From: SAR86 cluster bacterium
Lineage (GTDB): Bacteria > Pseudomonadota > Gammaproteobacteria > Pseudomonadales > Azotimanducaceae
NCBI GenBank assembly: GCA_013204195.1
Contig: JABMOJ010000566.1
Coordinates: forward strand, 1-14,500
Direction of reading: 5' to 3'
DNA: 14,500 bases
Every line of letters begins with the position of its first letter. The first letter of the stretch is position 1. The translations under genes were made by a program, and so were the position numbers. A model generated the notes under the pieces. It did no database searches. It saw nothing but the letters and a program-made list of their open reading frames with translations, and had not been told where the DNA came from. Shown piece after piece: positions 13,959-14,500 of the stretch.

Positions 13959-14500
13959 TTAGCTTAATGGTCTTAACCGCACCCAACCGGGCTCGGCTTG
14001 GTTAAGCGATACAGCGCCAGCCATCGACGTGCCCACGGCTGCGATGCCATTCATGGGCACTCTGGCATCTGGCAAATTTGCCTCAGCGGACGCCATCACC
14101 GCTGCCGTTGAAGTAAACTGCGCCAGGCATTCCACCATGCGCATCGTCGGTGGCATCAAACTGATTTCCTTGCGCTCAGCCAAGGCCAAAATTTCCGCCG
14201 GCGCCATCCAACTGGAATGCACCAGCTCGTGGTCATCATGAATTGGCTGTTGCCAGGCCGGCATACGAGCGACAAAAAATCGAGTATCAAATCGACGAGG
14301 TGGCCCAACGGGGGTAATCCAGCGCGCCACATAATGCATGGTGGCCGCGTCCAGGATCAGAGACTCTCGATTCAAGACCTCGAGAAAGTCGAGACTAGCC
14401 GCATTCACGCCGTCCCGATGAGCTTCAAACCGCTGAATAATAGCCGGCGAATCAAGCTCTAATAGTGAGTGGTCACCTCGGTGCAAAGCCAGCAATATAC
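13959..14500 (-). CDS. NUDT19-like Nudix hydrolase (C-terminal part)
   Basis: The frame stays open to the window edge and the 5' end is missing; an apparent TTG near 14495 is unlikely to be the true start. The visible 180 residues include PPRRFDTRFFVARMPAWQQPIHDDHELVHSSW in several conserved pieces: R-R-F-D-T-R-F-F, then a D-x-E-L-x-x-x-x-W-M-x-P-x-E-x-L pattern. From memory this matches the C-terminal half of NUDT19-type Nudix enzymes, which cleave CoA and acyl-CoA to 3',5'-ADP and phosphopantetheine forms. The Nudix box itself (GX5EX7REUXEEXGU) would lie upstream, outside the window. An acyl-CoA diphosphatase fits the acyl-CoA theme of the region. The family is likely; the function is inferred. 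Confidence 0.75.
   Translation of the reverse strand, partial: ILLALHRGDHSLLELDSPAIIQRFEAHRDGVNAASLDFLEVLNRESLILDAATMHYVARWITPVGPPRRFDTRFFVARMPAWQQPIHDDHELVHSSWMAPAEILALAERKEISLMPPTMRMVECLAQFTSTAAVMASAEANLPDARVPMNGIAAVGTSMAGAVSLNQAEPGWVRLRPLS

Overview
The window looks like chromosome from a GC-balanced gammaproteobacterium, probably marine and storage-lipid accumulating (a Halieaceae- or Spongiibacteraceae-like lineage is my guess). The reasons are the combination of a PhaR regulator, short phasins, a WS/DGAT acyltransferase and acyl-CoA enzymes, plus typical sigma70 promoters and Shine-Dalgarno sites. I see no mobile elements, tRNA/rRNA genes or CRISPR arrays.

Left part (1-1926): the 3' end of a serine-hydrolase gene of the beta-lactamase/esterase type is followed by a stand-alone 74-residue biotin carrier protein. 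Converging on them is a crotonase-family enzyme. Next (1982-6548, minus strand) is a compact four-gene operon: ATPase, ABC-2 permease, GldG-like protein and a DUF4340 protein. This is a GldA/GldF/GldG-like exporter of unknown substrate. A sparse stretch (6549-7282) follows, holding a small arginine-rich ORF with a perfect Shine-Dalgarno site. Divergent from it is an 81-residue hypothetical gene whose promoter suggests a leaderless mRNA. A HAD phosphatase (7626-8303) resembling pseudouridine-5'-phosphatase converges on phaR.

Right part (8312-12775): this is a carbon-storage cluster. It contains phaR, an alpha/beta hydrolase, a wax ester synthase/diacylglycerol acyltransferase and two paralogous phasins, one with a lysine/alanine-rich tail. 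The most interesting signal lies between the genes. The promoters of the acyltransferase gene and of both phasin genes each carry two copies of a 9-bp near-palindrome, YGCANYGCA. The boxes are exactly 20 bp apart around the -10 element in both phasin promoters, and 54 bp apart around the acyltransferase promoter. I infer that these are PhaR operators, which would place neutral-lipid (wax ester/TAG) synthesis and granule-coat proteins in one regulon. The acyltransferase mRNA would also have a leader of about 280 nt. Between the phasin genes, two tandem hairpins display C-rich loops.

Far right (12925-14500): a small DUF6489-like gene overlaps an SDR oxidoreductase gene. Converging on them with only 4 bp between stops is the 3' part of a NUDT19-like Nudix hydrolase gene, cut by the window end.
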